This document shows, piece by piece, positions 21,774 to 30,789 of a DNA stretch of 64,000 bases. Position 1 is the first letter of the stretch. Every line of letters starts with the position of its first letter. The DNA is from Scleromatobacter sp039920745. Lineage in GTDB: Bacteria > Pseudomonadota > Gammaproteobacteria > Burkholderiales > Burkholderiaceae_C. The translations under genes and the position numbers were made by a program. The notes beneath the pieces were generated by a model. That model was not told the DNA's origin. It did no database searches and was given only the letters and a program-made list of their open reading frames with translations. Location: contig JBDSDD010000061.1 in the NCBI GenBank assembly GCA_039920745.1, forward strand, positions 8,715 through 72,714, given 5' to 3'.

Positions 21774-24700
21774 TTACTTGCGAGCCAACACCGGCCCCAA
21801 CGCCACCCCCGTATGCGTCCGCTTGGCCACCAGATGCTCCGGCGTCCCCTCGGCCACCAGCTTGCCGCCCGCCGAGCCGCCTTCGGGCCCCATGTCGATG
21901 ACCCAGTCCGCCTCGGCGATGACGTCGAGGTCGTGCTCGATGACGACCACGCTGTGGCCACCGTCGGTCAGGCGGTGCAGCACCTTGACCAGCTTGGAGA
22001 CGTCGGCCATGTGCAGGCCCACGGTGGGCTCGTCCAGGACGTACAGGGTGTGCGGCGCCTTCTGGCCGCGGCGGCCCACCTCGTCGCGCACCTTGCTCAG
22101 CTCGGTCACCAGCTTGATGCGCTGGGCCTCGCCGCCCGACAGCGTCGGCGACGGCTGCCCCAGCGTCAGGTAGCCCAGGCCCACGTCCTGCAGCAACTGC
22201 AGCGGGTGACCGATGGCCGGCATGCTGGCGAAGAACTCCACCGCCTCGTCCACTTCCATCTGCAGCACGTCGCCGATGCTCTTGCCGCGCCAGGTGACGG
22301 CCAGGGTCGCCGGATTGAAACGCGCGCCGTGGCACAGGTCGCAGCCGACCTTCACGTCGGGCAGGAAGCTCATCTCGATGGTGCGCACGCCCTGGCCTTC
22401 GCAGCCCGGGCAGCGGCCGCCGTTCGCGCCACCGGTGTTGAAGCTGAAGCGGCCTGCTGCGTAGCCACGGGCCTTGGCTTCCAGCGTCTCGGCGAACAGC
22501 TTGCGGATCGCGTCCCAGAAGCCGATGTAGGTGGCTGGACACGAGCGCGGCGTCTTGCCGATCGGGGTCTGGTCCACCTCCAGCACGCGGTCGATCGAGT
22601 GCCAGCCTTCCACCGACTGGCAGCCCACCGGCTCGGCCTTGCCACGGCTGCTCACCAGCGCGGCAACGCTGGCCAGCAGCACGTCGCGCGCGATCGTGCT
22701 CTTGCCCGAGCCGCTGACCCCGGTGATGGCCACGAGGCGCTGCAACGGCACGCGCACCGGCATGCCTTGCAGGTTGTGCAGCCTGGCGCCGAAGATCGTG
22801 ACGTGCGTAGATGGCGCCCCACTCGCTGCGTTCGCCGCCCCCGCGGGGCTCGCCGACTCGCTCCGGGGCGGCCGAGCGCTCGTCGGCGCATGGGCGCCGG
22901 CATCGTCGGCGGCGAACACGACCTCGCGCCGCGGCTGCATCGGGTGCGTCTGCGGATGGGCCAGGCAGCGCCCGGTGACGGAGTCGGCCACCGCGGACAG
23001 GTCAGCCGCCGTGCCTTGGGCCACCAGCCGGCCACCGCGCTTGCCAGCGCCCGGGCCGATGTCGATCAGGTGGTCGGCGCGGCGGATGGTGTCCTCGTCG
23101 TGCTCCACCACCACCAGCGTGTTGCCTTGCGAACCCAGGCGGGCCAGCGCGTCCAGCAAGATCTTGTTGTCGCGCGGATGCAGGCCGATGGTCGGCTCGT
23201 CCAGCACATAGCAGACGCCCTGCAGGTTCGAGCCGAGCTGCGCGGCCAGGCGGATGCGCTGCGCCTCGCCACCGGACAGCGTCGGCGCCGCGCGGTCGAG
23301 CGTCAGGTAGTTCAGGCCCACGTCCTCCAGGAAGACCAGGCGGCTGCGGATCTCGCTGACCACGTCGCGCGCGATGTCGGCGTCGCGTCCCGTCAACTGC
23401 AGCGCCTCGACCCATTTGCGCACATCGGACACGGCCCACTGCGCGACGTCGGTGATCGCCTGGTCCTCGAACTTGATCGCGCGCGGCGCGGGCGCCAGGC
23501 GCGCGCCGTGGCAGTCCGGGCAGGCGGCGTCGTGCAGCTCCTCGGCGTCGGGCTCCTTGGTGATGAAGGCCTGCTCGCGGCCGCGCTCGCTCTCGTCCTG
23601 CACCGAATCGTCGAACGCCGCGCGCTGCTCGCGCGTCAGCGCCAGGCCCGTGCCGACGCAGCCCGGACACCAGCCGTGCTTGCTGTTGTAGGAGAACATG
23701 CGCGGGTCGGGCTCGCCGTAGCTGGTGCCGCAGGTCGGGCACGCACGCTTGGTGGAGAACACCTTGATGCTGCCGATGCCCAGCGTCGAGTGGCCCAGCG
23801 CCATCGCCTCGGGCAGGCCGTCCAGCGGCGTCAGCAGGTGCATCACGCCCTTGCCGGCGTCCAGCGCCTTGGCCAGCAGCGCGCGCAGCTCGGCCTCGCG
23901 CTCCGGCGCGATCACCAGGTCGCCCACCGGCAGCTCCAGCGTGTGCTCCTTGAAGCGGTCCAGGCGCGGCCAGGGATCCACCTTCATGAACTCGCCGTCC
24001 ACGCGCAGGTGCGTGTGCCCGCGCGCCTTGGCCCACTTGGCCAGGTCGGTGTAGACGCCCTTGCGCGCCACCACCAGCGGCGCGAGCAGGCCCACGTGCT
24101 GGCCGCGGTAGTCGCGCAGCAGTTGCGCGGCGATGCTCTCGACGCTCTGCGGCTTGACCGGACTGCCGTCGTGGATGCAATGCTGGATGCCCAGCTTGAC
24201 CCACAGCAGGCGCAGGAAGTGCCACACCTCGGTGGTGGTCGCCACCGTGCTCTTGCGCCCGCCGCGCGACAGCCGCTGCTCGATGGCCACGGTCGGCGGG
24301 ATGCCGTACACCGCATCGACCTCGGGGCGCCCCGCCGGCTGCACGATGCTGCGCGCGTAGGCGTTGAGCGACTCCAGGTAGCGCCGCTGGCCTTCGTTGA
24401 ACAGGATGTCGAACGCCAGCGTGCTCTTGCCGGAGCCCGACACGCCCGTCACCACCGTGAACTTGCCACGCGGGATCGAAACGTCGATGCCCTTCAGGTT
24501 GTGCTCGCGTGCGTTGACGATGCGGATGGACTCGTCGGCCGCACTGGCGCCCGTCGCACGCCGGCGCTTGCTGACCAGCGACTGAAGGCTCGGCCCGTCC
24601 TTGCTGTCGTCGCGCGCGCCTTCGGCCTTGTAGCGCGCATCCTCGACCGCGGCGTAGCGGGCGTGCTTCTCCCGCGCGACGTCGGACGCGGCGTAGCGCT

Positions 24701-27700
24701 CCAGGCCCAGCGTCTGCTCGTAGTCGCGCAACGCGCGCCCCGTGTGCGAGCGCGTGTTGGCCTTCAGGTCTTCGGGCGTGCCCACGCCCACCAGCTCGCC
24801 GCCTTGCTCGCCGCCTTCGGGCCCGAGGTCGACCAGCCAGTCGGCCGAGCGGATCACGTCCAGGTTGTGCTCGATGACGATCAGCGAGTGGCCCGCCTCC
24901 AGCAGCCGGCGCAGCGAGCGCATCAGCTTGGCGATGTCGTCGAAGTGCAGGCCCGTGGTGGGTTCGTCGAACAGGAACAGCGTGCCCTTCTTCGCGGGCG
25001 CCTGCTGCGGGCCTTGCGCGGCCTCTGCCAGGAAGCCGGCCAGCTTCAGGCGCTGCGCCTCGCCGCCCGACAGCGTGGGCACCGGCTGGCCCAGCTTCAC
25101 GTAGTCGAGGCCCACGTCGACGATGGGCTGCAGCCGGCGGATCACCTCGCGATCCTCCGCGAACAGCTGGACGGCTTCGCTCACGGTCAGCTCCAGCGTG
25201 TCGGCAATCGACAGCTGCCGGTCGCGCCGCACCAGGTGCGCGTCCAGCATCTCGGCGCGGAAGCGCTTGCCGTCGCAGTCGGGGCAGCGCAGGTAGACGT
25301 CGGACAGGAACTGCATCTCGACATGCTCGAAGCCCGAGCCGCCGCAGGTCGGGCAACGGCCATCACCGGCGTTGAACGAGAACATGCCCGGGCCGTAGTT
25401 GCGCTCGATGGCGACCCGCGTGGTGGCGAACAGCTTGCGGATCTCGTCGAACGCGCCGACGTAGCTGGCCGGGTTGGAGCGCGCGGTCTTGCCGATCGGG
25501 CTCTGGTCGACGAACACGGCTTCCGACAGCCAATCCGCGCCCAGCAGCGCCTCGTGCTTGCCCGGCGTCTCCGTCGGCTTGCCGAAGTGGCGTGCGAGAG
25601 CCGGGTACAGCACGTCCTGCATCAACGTGCTCTTGCCGGAGCCGCTGACGCCGGTCACGACGACCAGGCGTTGCAGCGGAAACGCCACCGTCACGCCGCG
25701 CAGGTTGTGCTCGGTTGCGCCTTGCACGATCAAGCGCGGCGTCGCGTCGACGACCGCTCGGCGGATGCCCATGCCCACCTGCTTGCGCGCGCCCAGGTAG
25801 GCGCCGGTGAGCGTGTCGGCCAGCTTGGCCGCTTCGGGTTCGCCGTCGAACACGATCTGGCCGCCCTTCTCGCCCGGGCCCGGGCCCATGTCGATGAGGC
25901 GGTCGGCCGCCAGCATCACCGCCGGGTCGTGCTCCACCACCACCAGCGTGTTGCCGGCGTCGCGCAGGCGCTGCATCGCCTCGACGATGCGGTGCATGTC
26001 GCGCGGGTGCAGGCCGATGGACGGCTCGTCCAGCACGAACAGCGTGTTGACCAGCGAAGTGCCGAGCGCCGTGGTGAGGTTGATGCGCTGCACCTCGCCA
26101 CCAGACAGCGTGCGGCTCTGGCGATCCAGCGTCAGGTAGCCGATGCCCACGTCGTTGAGGTATTTGAGCCGCGTGCAGATTTCGTCGAGCAGCAGCTTCA
26201 ACGCCTCGTCGGGCGCAGCGTGGATATCGCGCTCTCCGGAAGCGAGCGTCGCACGCGAGCCAACCGGAGCTCCCCCTCGGGGGGCAGCGACGGGAGGAGC
26301 GTCGGGGTCCACGTGACTGAAGAAGCGGCGAAGACGCTCGATGGACAGCAGCATCATGTCGTGCAGGCCCAGGCCCGGCAGCGCCTCGAGCTGCTCGCGC
26401 GTCCAGTCGACGCCGTGCGGCATGTGGCGCTTCTCCGGCGGCAACACGCTGTCGGCCTGCTCCTTGGTGCCGATGCGCCACAGCTGCGCATCGAGCTTCA
26501 GGCGCGCGCCGTCGCACACCGGGCACTTGGTGTAGCTGCGGTACTTGGACAGCAGCACGCGGATGTGCATCTTGTACGCCTTGGACTCGAGGTACTCGAA
26601 GAAGCGCTTGATGCCGTACCACTGCTTGTGCCAGTTGCCGTTCCAGTTCGGCGACCCCTCGATGACCCACTTGCGCTGCGACTCCGAAAGCATGTTCCAT
26701 GCGGTGTCGCGCGGGATGCCGGCGTCGCCCGCGTACTTGATCAGGTCGTCCTGCTGCTCTTTCCAGGCCGGTGTCTGGATCGTCTTGACGGCGCCGTTGC
26801 GCAGCGTCTTCTTGTCGTCCGGCACGACCAGGCCCCAGTCGACGCCGATCACGCGGCCGAAGCCGCGGCAGGTCTCGCAAGCGCCGAACGCCGAGTTGAA
26901 CGAGAACAGCGCCGGCTGCGGATCGTCGTAGCGCAGGTCGCTCTCGGGGCAATGCAGGCCCGTCGACCAGCGCCAGCGGATGCCGGGGTCGGTGGCCTCG
27001 GCGCTTTCGGGCAGCACGTCGACGTTGAGGCGACCCTGGCCGCGCTTCAACGCGAGCTCGATGGCCTCGACCACGCGCACCTTCTCGACGTTGCCCACGC
27101 GGAAGCGATCGGCCACCACGTCGAGCAGCTTGCGCTCGCCCTTCTCGTCCTGGATCGTGCGCTCGCCCTGCACCCGCGTGAAGCCGCTGGTGGACAGCCA
27201 CTGCGTCACTTCGGCGGCCGTCGTATTGGCCGGCAGCTCCACCGGGAACGTCACGGCCACGCGCGGGTCGCCCTGCGCGGCCGCGCGGCGCAGCAGGTCG
27301 GCGTAGATCGTGTCGGCGGTGTCGTGGCGCACCGGCAGCGCGGTGACGCGGTCGAACAGCGCTGCTGCACGTCCGAACAGCAGCTTCAGGTGGTCGTTGA
27401 GCTCCGTCATCGTGCCGACCGTCGAGCGCGAGCTGCGCACCGGGTTGGTCTGGTCGATGGCAATTGCCGGCGGCACGCCTTCCACGTGGTCGACGGCGGG
27501 CCGGTCCATGCGATCGAGGAACTGCCGCGCGTAGGCGGAGAACGTCTCGACGTAGCGCCGCTGGCCTTCCGCATACAGCGTGTCGAACACCAGGCTCGAC
27601 TTGCCCGACCCGCTCGGCCCCGTCACCACGGTGAGCTCACCGGTGCGGATGTCGAGGTCGAGATTCTTCAGATTGTGCTGCCGCGCGCCGCGGATGCGGA

Positions 27701-27713
27701 TGAGCCCGCTCAT
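21774..27713 (-). CDS. double-length UvrA paralogue
   Basis: A 1979-residue protein made of two UvrA-like halves, hence four ABC ATPase modules. Walker A motifs fall near residues 31-40, 686, 1088 and 1667 (GPSGSGKSS, then three GVSGSGKST), each with LSGGE signatures and LDEP Walker B. Zinc-type CxxC pairs occur throughout (for example CETCRGFG, CPVCDGAR, CPTCGGSG / CPDCDGKR, CPGCEGQG / CDLCHGAR). UvrA is normally about 940-1000 residues; this fused form is known as a UvrA paralogue in Beta- and Gammaproteobacteria and is presumed to bind DNA lesions or drug adducts. Two hydrophilic, repeat-encoded insertions lie at about 468-493 and 1600-1637. AGGA 5 nt upstream supports the start. No SOS box is seen. 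Confidence 0.93.
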   Translation of the reverse strand: MSGLIRIRGARQHNLKNLDLDIRTGELTVVTGPSGSGKSSLVFDTLYAEGQRRYVETFSAYARQFLDRMDRPAVDHVEGVPPAIAIDQTNPVRSSRSTVGTMTELNDHLKLLFGRAAALFDRVTALPVRHDTADTIYADLLRRAAAQGDPRVAVTFPVELPANTTAAEVTQWLSTSGFTRVQGERTIQDEKGERKLLDVVADRFRVGNVEKVRVVEAIELALKRGQGRLNVDVLPESAEATDPGIRWRWSTGLHCPESDLRYDDPQPALFSFNSAFGACETCRGFGRVIGVDWGLVVPDDKKTLRNGAVKTIQTPAWKEQQDDLIKYAGDAGIPRDTAWNMLSESQRKWVIEGSPNWNGNWHKQWYGIKRFFEYLESKAYKMHIRVLLSKYRSYTKCPVCDGARLKLDAQLWRIGTKEQADSVLPPEKRHMPHGVDWTREQLEALPGLGLHDMMLLSIERLRRFFSHVDPDAPPVAAPRGGAPVGSRATLASGERDIHAAPDEALKLLLDEICTRLKYLNDVGIGYLTLDRQSRTLSGGEVQRINLTTALGTSLVNTLFVLDEPSIGLHPRDMHRIVEAMQRLRDAGNTLVVVEHDPAVMLAADRLIDMGPGPGEKGGQIVFDGEPEAAKLADTLTGAYLGARKQVGMGIRRAVVDATPRLIVQGATEHNLRGVTVAFPLQRLVVVTGVSGSGKSTLMQDVLYPALARHFGKPTETPGKHEALLGADWLSEAVFVDQSPIGKTARSNPASYVGAFDEIRKLFATTRVAIERNYGPGMFSFNAGDGRCPTCGGSGFEHVEMQFLSDVYLRCPDCDGKRFRAEMLDAHLVRRDRQLSIADTLELTVSEAVQLFAEDREVIRRLQPIVDVGLDYVKLGQPVPTLSGGEAQRLKLAGFLAEAAQGPQQAPAKKGTLFLFDEPTTGLHFDDIAKLMRSLRRLLEAGHSLIVIEHNLDVIRSADWLVDLGPEGGEQGGELVGVGTPEDLKANTRSHTGRALRDYEQTLGLERYAASDVAREKHARYAAVEDARYKAEGARDDSKDGPSLQSLVSKRRRATGASAADESIRIVNAREHNLKGIDVSIPRGKFTVVTGVSGSGKSTLAFDILFNEGQRRYLESLNAYARSIVQPAGRPEVDAVYGIPPTVAIEQRLSRGGRKSTVATTTEVWHFLRLLWVKLGIQHCIHDGSPVKPQSVESIAAQLLRDYRGQHVGLLAPLVVARKGVYTDLAKWAKARGHTHLRVDGEFMKVDPWPRLDRFKEHTLELPVGDLVIAPEREAELRALLAKALDAGKGVMHLLTPLDGLPEAMALGHSTLGIGSIKVFSTKRACPTCGTSYGEPDPRMFSYNSKHGWCPGCVGTGLALTREQRAAFDDSVQDESERGREQAFITKEPDAEELHDAACPDCHGARLAPAPRAIKFEDQAITDVAQWAVSDVRKWVEALQLTGRDADIARDVVSEIRSRLVFLEDVGLNYLTLDRAAPTLSGGEAQRIRLAAQLGSNLQGVCYVLDEPTIGLHPRDNKILLDALARLGSQGNTLVVVEHDEDTIRRADHLIDIGPGAGKRGGRLVAQGTAADLSAVADSVTGRCLAHPQTHPMQPRREVVFAADDAGAHAPTSARPPRSESASPAGAANAASGAPSTHVTIFGARLHNLQGMPVRVPLQRLVAITGVSGSGKSTIARDVLLASVAALVSSRGKAEPVGCQSVEGWHSIDRVLEVDQTPIGKTPRSCPATYIGFWDAIRKLFAETLEAKARGYAAGRFSFNTGGANGGRCPGCEGQGVRTIEMSFLPDVKVGCDLCHGARFNPATLAVTWRGKSIGDVLQMEVDEAVEFFASMPAIGHPLQLLQDVGLGYLTLGQPSPTLSGGEAQRIKLVTELSKVRDEVGRRGQKAPHTLYVLDEPTVGLHMADVSKLVKVLHRLTDGGHSVVVIEHDLDVIAEADWVIDMGPEGGSAGGKLVAEGTPEHLVAKRTHTGVALGPVLARK
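22811..22890. repeat. GC-rich repeat-like insertion inside the UvrA paralogue (copy 2)
   Basis: A stretch of alternating CTCGCTGCG / CGCCGCCCCCGCGGGG / CTCGCCGACTCGCTCCGGGG blocks that encodes a low-complexity linker rich in Ala, Ser and Pro between modules 3 and 4. Its composition resembles the dispersed comamonad repeats but is more diverged than the copy at 26241. Confidence 0.5.
26241..26310. repeat. dispersed GC-rich repeat inside the UvrA paralogue (copy 1)
   Basis: Reverse-complemented, this segment reads CCCCGACGCTC...CGTCGCTGCCCCCCGAGGGGGAGCTCC. It aligns with the tandem repeats at 40304-40471 (CCCCCACGCTCGCT...CGCTCGCTGCCCCCCGAGGGGGAGTTCC). It keeps the reading frame and encodes about 25 extra residues (DAPPVAAPRGGAPVGSR core). 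Confidence 0.75.
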
Positions 27714-27935
27714 GTGCGTCCTTTGGAGGGTAGGCGGAACATTCTAGGCAGCTTCCATACCCCGCGACTTTCGACGTCTACTCACGTCGTTTCGTCACAA
27801 ATCCGTCTCGCCTTCCCCTTGAAAATCCGCCTCGCGGCCTCAATTTCCTTCCACGAGAGGCGGTCGTCTACGATTCGATCCGGCTGTCCAGGCCAGCGCG
27901 AATCCGACGCCCGCTCCATCAGCGGGCCTGCGCTT

Positions 27936-29228
27936 TTACCAGCGAGCGCCCGCGATGTGCGCCAGCTGCGCCCCAACTTCGACGAAGGCCTCGCGCGCCG
28001 GCTTCCACGCGACCGGCGCCACGATTGCGACCGGCAGCGACAACTCGTCCAGCCCCACCTGCCCCAGCACCAGCCGCGCCAGCTCGCGCCCGAACACCGT
28101 CCCGGTGCCGATCCCGCGCCCGTTGTAGCCGCTGAAGCTGACCACGTTGCGGGCGAGTTGATGGAAGCGCGGCAACGCATCGGCCGTCGTGCCGATCCAG
28201 CCGTACCAAGCGTGCTCGAAGTCGATGCCCGCGAGCGCCGGGAACAGCTTGCCGAGCGCGCGCCGGCCCCAGTCGCGATGCACCGTACGGCCCGACCCGC
28301 GCAGCGCGCCGATGCTGCCGAAGACCAGCCGGCCGGCCGAGTCCAGGCGCCACGAGCTCAGGATCCGGCGCGTGTCCCACGCCCCTTCGCCATTCGGCAG
28401 GATCGTGCGGCGCAGCGATTGCGGCAGCGGTGGCGTGGCCATGTTGAAGTACGGCATGCGCACCAGTTCCGACGCCAGTTCTGACCACGGGCCGTCGGGC
28501 CCGGTGCAGGCGTTGGTCGCGACGATGACCCAGGTCGCATCGACCTCGCCGCCGCCACGTACCTTCACGCGCCATCCCGAGCCCAGATCCTCGACGGCGA
28601 CGACCGGGCTGTTGCCGTGCAGCGCCGCGCCGGCCCGCGCGGCCGCGTTGGCGAGGCCGCGCGCGTACGCGAGGGGTTGCACGGTGCCGGCCCGAAGGTC
28701 CAGCAACGCGCCGGCATAGGCCGACGTGCCCGCACGCGCCGCGGTCTCGTCCGCATCGAGCAGCCGCACCGGCGCGCCCAGCCGCTGCCATTGCGCCGCG
28801 CGCTCGCGCAGTGTGGCCAGGCCCGATGCCCCGACGGCGCAGTGCAGCGTGCCGTTGCGAACCTGCTCGCACGCGATGGCATGCCGCGCGATCAGCTCGA
28901 ACACGACAGAAGGCGCGTCGCCGAGCGTCCGCAACAGCCGCGCGCCGCAGCTCGCACCAAGTCGATCCGGCAACGCCTCGGGCAACACCCAAATCCCGGC
29001 ATTGACCAGGCCCACGTTGCGCCCCGACGCGCCGAAGCCGATCTCCACGGCCTCGAGAACGGCCACCGATAGTCCGCCCTCTGCCAGATGCAACGCCGCG
29101 GACAGCCCCGTGAAGCCAGCACCGATCACGACGACGTCCGCGGCGACGCGGCCGGTCAACGGCGGCGCCGGCGGGGCCGCGGGTGCCGAGGCTTCCCACA
29201 GGCCATGGGTCAGGCGATCACCTTGCAT
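27936..29228 (-). CDS. FAD-dependent oxidoreductase (DAO / PuuB-like)
   Basis: A 430-residue flavoenzyme of the D-amino-acid-oxidase superfamily. The dinucleotide-binding motif VIGAGFTGLSAALHLAE is at about residues 33-50, the second FAD contact AGTVQPLAYARGLA lies mid-protein, and GYNGRGIGTGTVFGREL near the C-terminus is the closing FAD motif. The overall pattern is that of gamma-glutamylputrescine oxidase (PuuB) / OrdL-type amine oxidases; the amine substrate is not known. The ATG at 29228 has GGAG 7 nt upstream; the frame extends 62 codons upstream without family likeness. It lies 250 bp downstream of the lactone-oxidase gene. Confidence 0.88.
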   Translation of the reverse strand: MQGDRLTHGLWEASAPAAPPAPPLTGRVAADVVVIGAGFTGLSAALHLAEGGLSVAVLEAVEIGFGASGRNVGLVNAGIWVLPEALPDRLGASCGARLLRTLGDAPSVVFELIARHAIACEQVRNGTLHCAVGASGLATLRERAAQWQRLGAPVRLLDADETAARAGTSAYAGALLDLRAGTVQPLAYARGLANAAARAGAALHGNSPVVAVEDLGSGWRVKVRGGGEVDATWVIVATNACTGPDGPWSELASELVRMPYFNMATPPLPQSLRRTILPNGEGAWDTRRILSSWRLDSAGRLVFGSIGALRGSGRTVHRDWGRRALGKLFPALAGIDFEHAWYGWIGTTADALPRFHQLARNVVSFSGYNGRGIGTGTVFGRELARLVLGQVGLDELSLPVAIVAPVAWKPAREAFVEVGAQLAHIAGARW

Positions 29229-29303
29229 GCACACACTCCATGGCGCCATTCTGACGCGGCGTCCGTGCATGCTCCCCACGCATGAAACATTCACCCGACG
29301 TCG

Positions 29304-29471
29304 ATGCCCGGCGAACTCATCGGCCATCCGATGTTCGAACGCGCCACGTTCCTTGCGCAAGCGCAGGACGTCGGCGACATCTGCGTCCTGGCGGTCCACC
29401 ACCTCGGCGCGCATGCGCAGTTCCGCACCACCGACGAGCCGCGCTGCTACTACGCGCTGCAGCGGACGTAG
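29304..29471 (+). CDS. possible small protein (55 residues)
   Basis: An open frame of 55 codons starting MPGELIGHP and ending YYALQRT, lying in the 250-bp gap between two minus-strand oxidoreductase genes. Nearly nine in ten third codon positions are G or C, as in the real genes here, and the composition is protein-like. There is no clear ribosome site and no family recognised. It may be a remnant of a larger gene or chance. Confidence 0.3.
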   Translation: MPGELIGHPMFERATFLAQAQDVGDICVLAVHHLGAHAQFRTTDEPRCYYALQRT

Positions 29472-29478
29472 CGGCGGC

Positions 29479-30765
29479 TCAGACCCCGAACAACCCGCGC
29501 AGATACGGCGTCAGGAACAACCCCTTCGGATCCATCCGCTCGCGCAGCGCCATGAAATCGTCCCAGCGCGGATAGAGCGTCGACAGCTGCGCCGCCCTCA
29601 GCGAATGCACCTTGCCCCAGTGCGGCCGCCCACCGTGGTTCAGGCAGATCGCCTGCACCGCGTCGAAGTAGCCCTCGAACGGCATGCCGCGGTACTGGTG
29701 GACGGAGATGTGCACGCTGTCGCGGCCGTGGTTGGGGCTCAGCCAGATGTCGTCGCCGCGCACCCAGCGGACTTCGAGCGGGAACATCAGAGGGAACTCG
29801 CGGCGGGCGATCAGCGCCTTGATCTCGCGCAGCGCATCGGCGCCGCGGGCAACGGGCACCGACCACTCCATCTCGTTGAAGCGCACCTGGCGCACCGTCG
29901 ACAGCATCGACCAGCTGGCGTCCACCTGCTCGCTGTGCGACACCAGCGACGCGCACAAGCGGCTCAGCGAAGGGCACATCGACGGCACGGCCTTGCCGAT
30001 GTCGCACAGGAAGCCGAACGCGGCGTTCTCCAGCAGCACGTCGCTGACCCAGCGGCCCAGGCCCACCTTGTCGACCGGCGCGTCGGTGGTGTTCCACTTC
30101 TTCGTCAGCACCGTCTCGGTGTGCGGCAGCCAGTAGAACTCGAACGAGCGGTTGCTCGCGACCAGTGCGTCGGCCTGCGCAAGGCATTCTTCGAGATCCA
30201 TCTTGCCGCGCTCCAGGCGCAGCCGGAACGCCGGCACCAGGCGCAGGCTGACCTCGGTGAGCACGCCCAGGCTGCCGAGCGCGATGCGGCCGCCGTCGAA
30301 CAGTTGCGGGTTCTCGGTGGGCGAAGCGACGGTCTCGCGGCCATCGGCGGTGACGAACTTGAGCGCCGCGATCTGGGTGGCGAGGTTGCCGAACGCCAGG
30401 CCCGTACCGTGCGTGCCGGTGCTGGTGGCGCCGGCGATGGACTGCACGTTGATGTCGCCCACGTTCTCCATCGCGAGGCCGCGTTGCGCGAGCGCGGCCC
30501 CGAGCGCGAACAGGCGCGTCCCCGCATGCACGCGCGCGACGTTCGTCGCCGCGTCCACGTCGATGATGCCCTGCAGCTTGTCGAGCGAGACGATCACGCC
30601 ATCGCTGGCCACCAGCGGGCTGAACGAGTGGCCGGCGCCGACCATGCGCACCGGCCGGCCATCACGCGACGCTTCGCTGAGCACCTGCGCCAGTTGCGCG
30701 CCGCTGTCCGGCGTCAGTAGCGGCGTGCGCGGACAATCGACATACCCCGACCAGTTCTTCCACAT
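29479..30765 (-). CDS. FAD-linked lactone oxidase (D-arabinono-1,4-lactone oxidase family)
   Basis: A 428-residue VAO-type flavoenzyme. The N-terminal FAD-binding PCMH domain shows RMVGAGHSFSPL and SIAGATSTGTHGTG, and the C-terminal ALO domain ends with the HWGK motif that marks aldonolactone oxidases. In these enzymes the lactone of a sugar acid is oxidised with oxygen as acceptor; bacterial homologues also include sugar-alcohol oxidases. The stretch VTKW seen in many relatives is replaced by LTKKWNT. It lies 24 bp after the PLP aldolase gene on the same strand, so they share an operon with tetR. Confidence 0.9.
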   Translation of the reverse strand: MWKNWSGYVDCPRTPLLTPDSGAQLAQVLSEASRDGRPVRMVGAGHSFSPLVASDGVIVSLDKLQGIIDVDAATNVARVHAGTRLFALGAALAQRGLAMENVGDINVQSIAGATSTGTHGTGLAFGNLATQIAALKFVTADGRETVASPTENPQLFDGGRIALGSLGVLTEVSLRLVPAFRLRLERGKMDLEECLAQADALVASNRSFEFYWLPHTETVLTKKWNTTDAPVDKVGLGRWVSDVLLENAAFGFLCDIGKAVPSMCPSLSRLCASLVSHSEQVDASWSMLSTVRQVRFNEMEWSVPVARGADALREIKALIARREFPLMFPLEVRWVRGDDIWLSPNHGRDSVHISVHQYRGMPFEGYFDAVQAICLNHGGRPHWGKVHSLRAAQLSTLYPRWDDFMALRERMDPKGLFLTPYLRGLFGV

Positions 30766-30789
30766 CCCCGTCGCCCCCGGTTCGTCAGA

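Noticed and set aside
27714..27935. Possible LexA/SOS box before the UvrA paralogue
   Set aside because: No CTGT-N8-ACAG-like sequence is visible in the upstream region.
21681..28484. A 2267-codon open frame on the plus strand opposite the UvrA paralogue
   Set aside because: It is the antisense shadow of a GC-rich gene: no domain, arginine/histidine/leucine-rich, and the minus strand has clear UvrA motifs throughout.
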